From NCBI GenBank assembly GCA_007129055.1, contig SKWE01000243.1:1-5483 (forward strand): DNA of 5,483 bases. Direction: 5' to 3'. This DNA is from Syntrophomonadaceae bacterium (GTDB lineage Bacteria; Bacillota; Dethiobacteria; DTU022). The position numbers were made by a program, and so were the translations under genes. This document shows positions 5,030 to 5,483 of the stretch, piece by piece (the first letter of the stretch is position 1; every line of letters starts with the position of its first letter). The notes beneath the pieces were generated by a model. That model did no database searches and was not told where the DNA came from. It worked only from the letters and a program-made list of their open reading frames with translations.

Positions 5030-5137
5030 TAGAATTTTTAAATTTTTATTATTTTATTTTTGTTCTGCCTCTTCTCAGCTTACTTCCGAGGTCGCAAACC
5101 CGGATTATAGCTTCCAGAGTCTTTCAAGCCGGAATTA

Positions 5138-5483
5138 TCAATCGAAACTGATCTCGGCAAAGTGGGTATCCATATCCATACCCTGGTAAAAGGGCAATGC
5201 CCAGCGGTCACCAAACTTTATTACACTTGCGTAGGAGAAAAACATATCAGCCGGGAAAATGCCTTCTGCTGAAACCCTGCTTTTTTCACTGAAATTGCTG
5301 TCCAGAAGAACAAAATACCCCTCATAGCCGGGCCCGCGACTTTTAAAAAACATCTGGCCCTTGTCATCCAGAATGTAACCGGCAGGCAGGTAGCTGTTAC
5401 CTTCAAGAAGAACTTCGCCACTTTGCCTGTCCACAAATGTCAGCAATACTTCGTCCAGCCAATAGTCCCAGTCGGTATAGCCA
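5138..5483 (-). CDS. Unrecognised protein, C-terminal part
   Basis: The frame enters from the right edge and ends at the stop codon 5138-5140, giving 114 residues. It starts GYTDWDYWLDEVLL and ends THFAEISFD. The sequence is rich in aromatics and short beta-like stretches: FVDRQSGEVLLEGN, GYILDDKGQMFFKS, YFVLLDSNF, and YASVIKFGDRWALPFYQG. The repeated strand-turn pattern suggests a beta-propeller or other all-beta domain, which is inference. The true start is outside the window; a TTG at 5446 has no ribosome binding site and lies mid-domain. No membrane segment is visible in this part. No clear terminator follows: bases 5030-5137 hold only the AT-rich region of the RNA promoter and a short weak hairpin near 5074-5090. 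Confidence 0.7.
   Translation of the reverse strand, partial: GYTDWDYWLDEVLLTFVDRQSGEVLLEGNSYLPAGYILDDKGQMFFKSRGPGYEGYFVLLDSNFSEKSRVSAEGIFPADMFFSYASVIKFGDRWALPFYQGMDMDTHFAEISFD

Noticed and set aside
5074..5090. Hairpin after the right-edge gene as a terminator
   Set aside because: It has only five pairs including a G-U, and the following - strand sequence is A-rich without a T tract.
1..5483. CRISPR array, tRNA or rRNA genes
   Set aside because: No regularly spaced repeats, no tRNA T-loop and acceptor pattern, and no rRNA core sequences were seen.

Overview
The window looks like a chromosomal segment of a Gram-positive, endospore-forming bacterium, most likely a clostridial Firmicute. The clearest marker is a full-length spoVS gene with a sigma-H-type promoter. 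Purine-rich Shine-Dalgarno sites, Firmicute-style sigma-A promoters and moderate GC content agree with this. I cannot name the genus from the sequence alone.

Layout. The left edge (1-558, + strand) holds the end of an AbrB-type antitoxin gene and a complete PIN-domain vapC toxin gene. Convergent to it (555-1451, - strand) is a class I SAM-dependent methyltransferase, followed by a multi-pass membrane protein resembling DUF6498 (1600-2286, - strand). Divergent from that is an AlkC/AlkD-type DNA alkylation repair glycosylase (2480-3223, + strand). From about 3224 to 5030 the gene density falls. This stretch is a patchwork of regulatory RNA, broken genes and repeats: a promoter, a fluoride (crcB-motif) riboswitch and its intrinsic terminator, then a CBS-domain gene that has lost its front end, then a vapC remnant with an in-frame internal deletion, then spoVS on the - strand, then a 47-codon orphan ORF. 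Next comes a roughly 320-nt apparent non-coding RNA on the - strand (about 4674-4994) with a very strong promoter and a 12-bp end-closing stem. The right edge (5138-5483, - strand) is the C-terminal part of an unrecognised protein.

How the parts work together. VapB/VapC form a toxin-antitoxin pair, and part of vapC is duplicated 3.5 kb away in a pseudogene. The fluoride aptamer and terminator are arranged as a textbook transcriptional ON switch: the 3' pseudoknot strand of the aptamer is also the 5' arm of the terminator. However, the gene behind it lacks a ribosome binding site and most of its first CBS domain, so the switch now seems to control a dead or decaying gene. SpoVS is a stand-alone sporulation gene.

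The best candidate for something undescribed is the - strand RNA. It has TTGACA, a 17-bp spacer, TATCAT, an extended -10 and an AT-rich UP-like region. Its predicted start falls on the first base of a closing stem that returns 315 bp later and is followed by a short T-run. I do not recognise its family.
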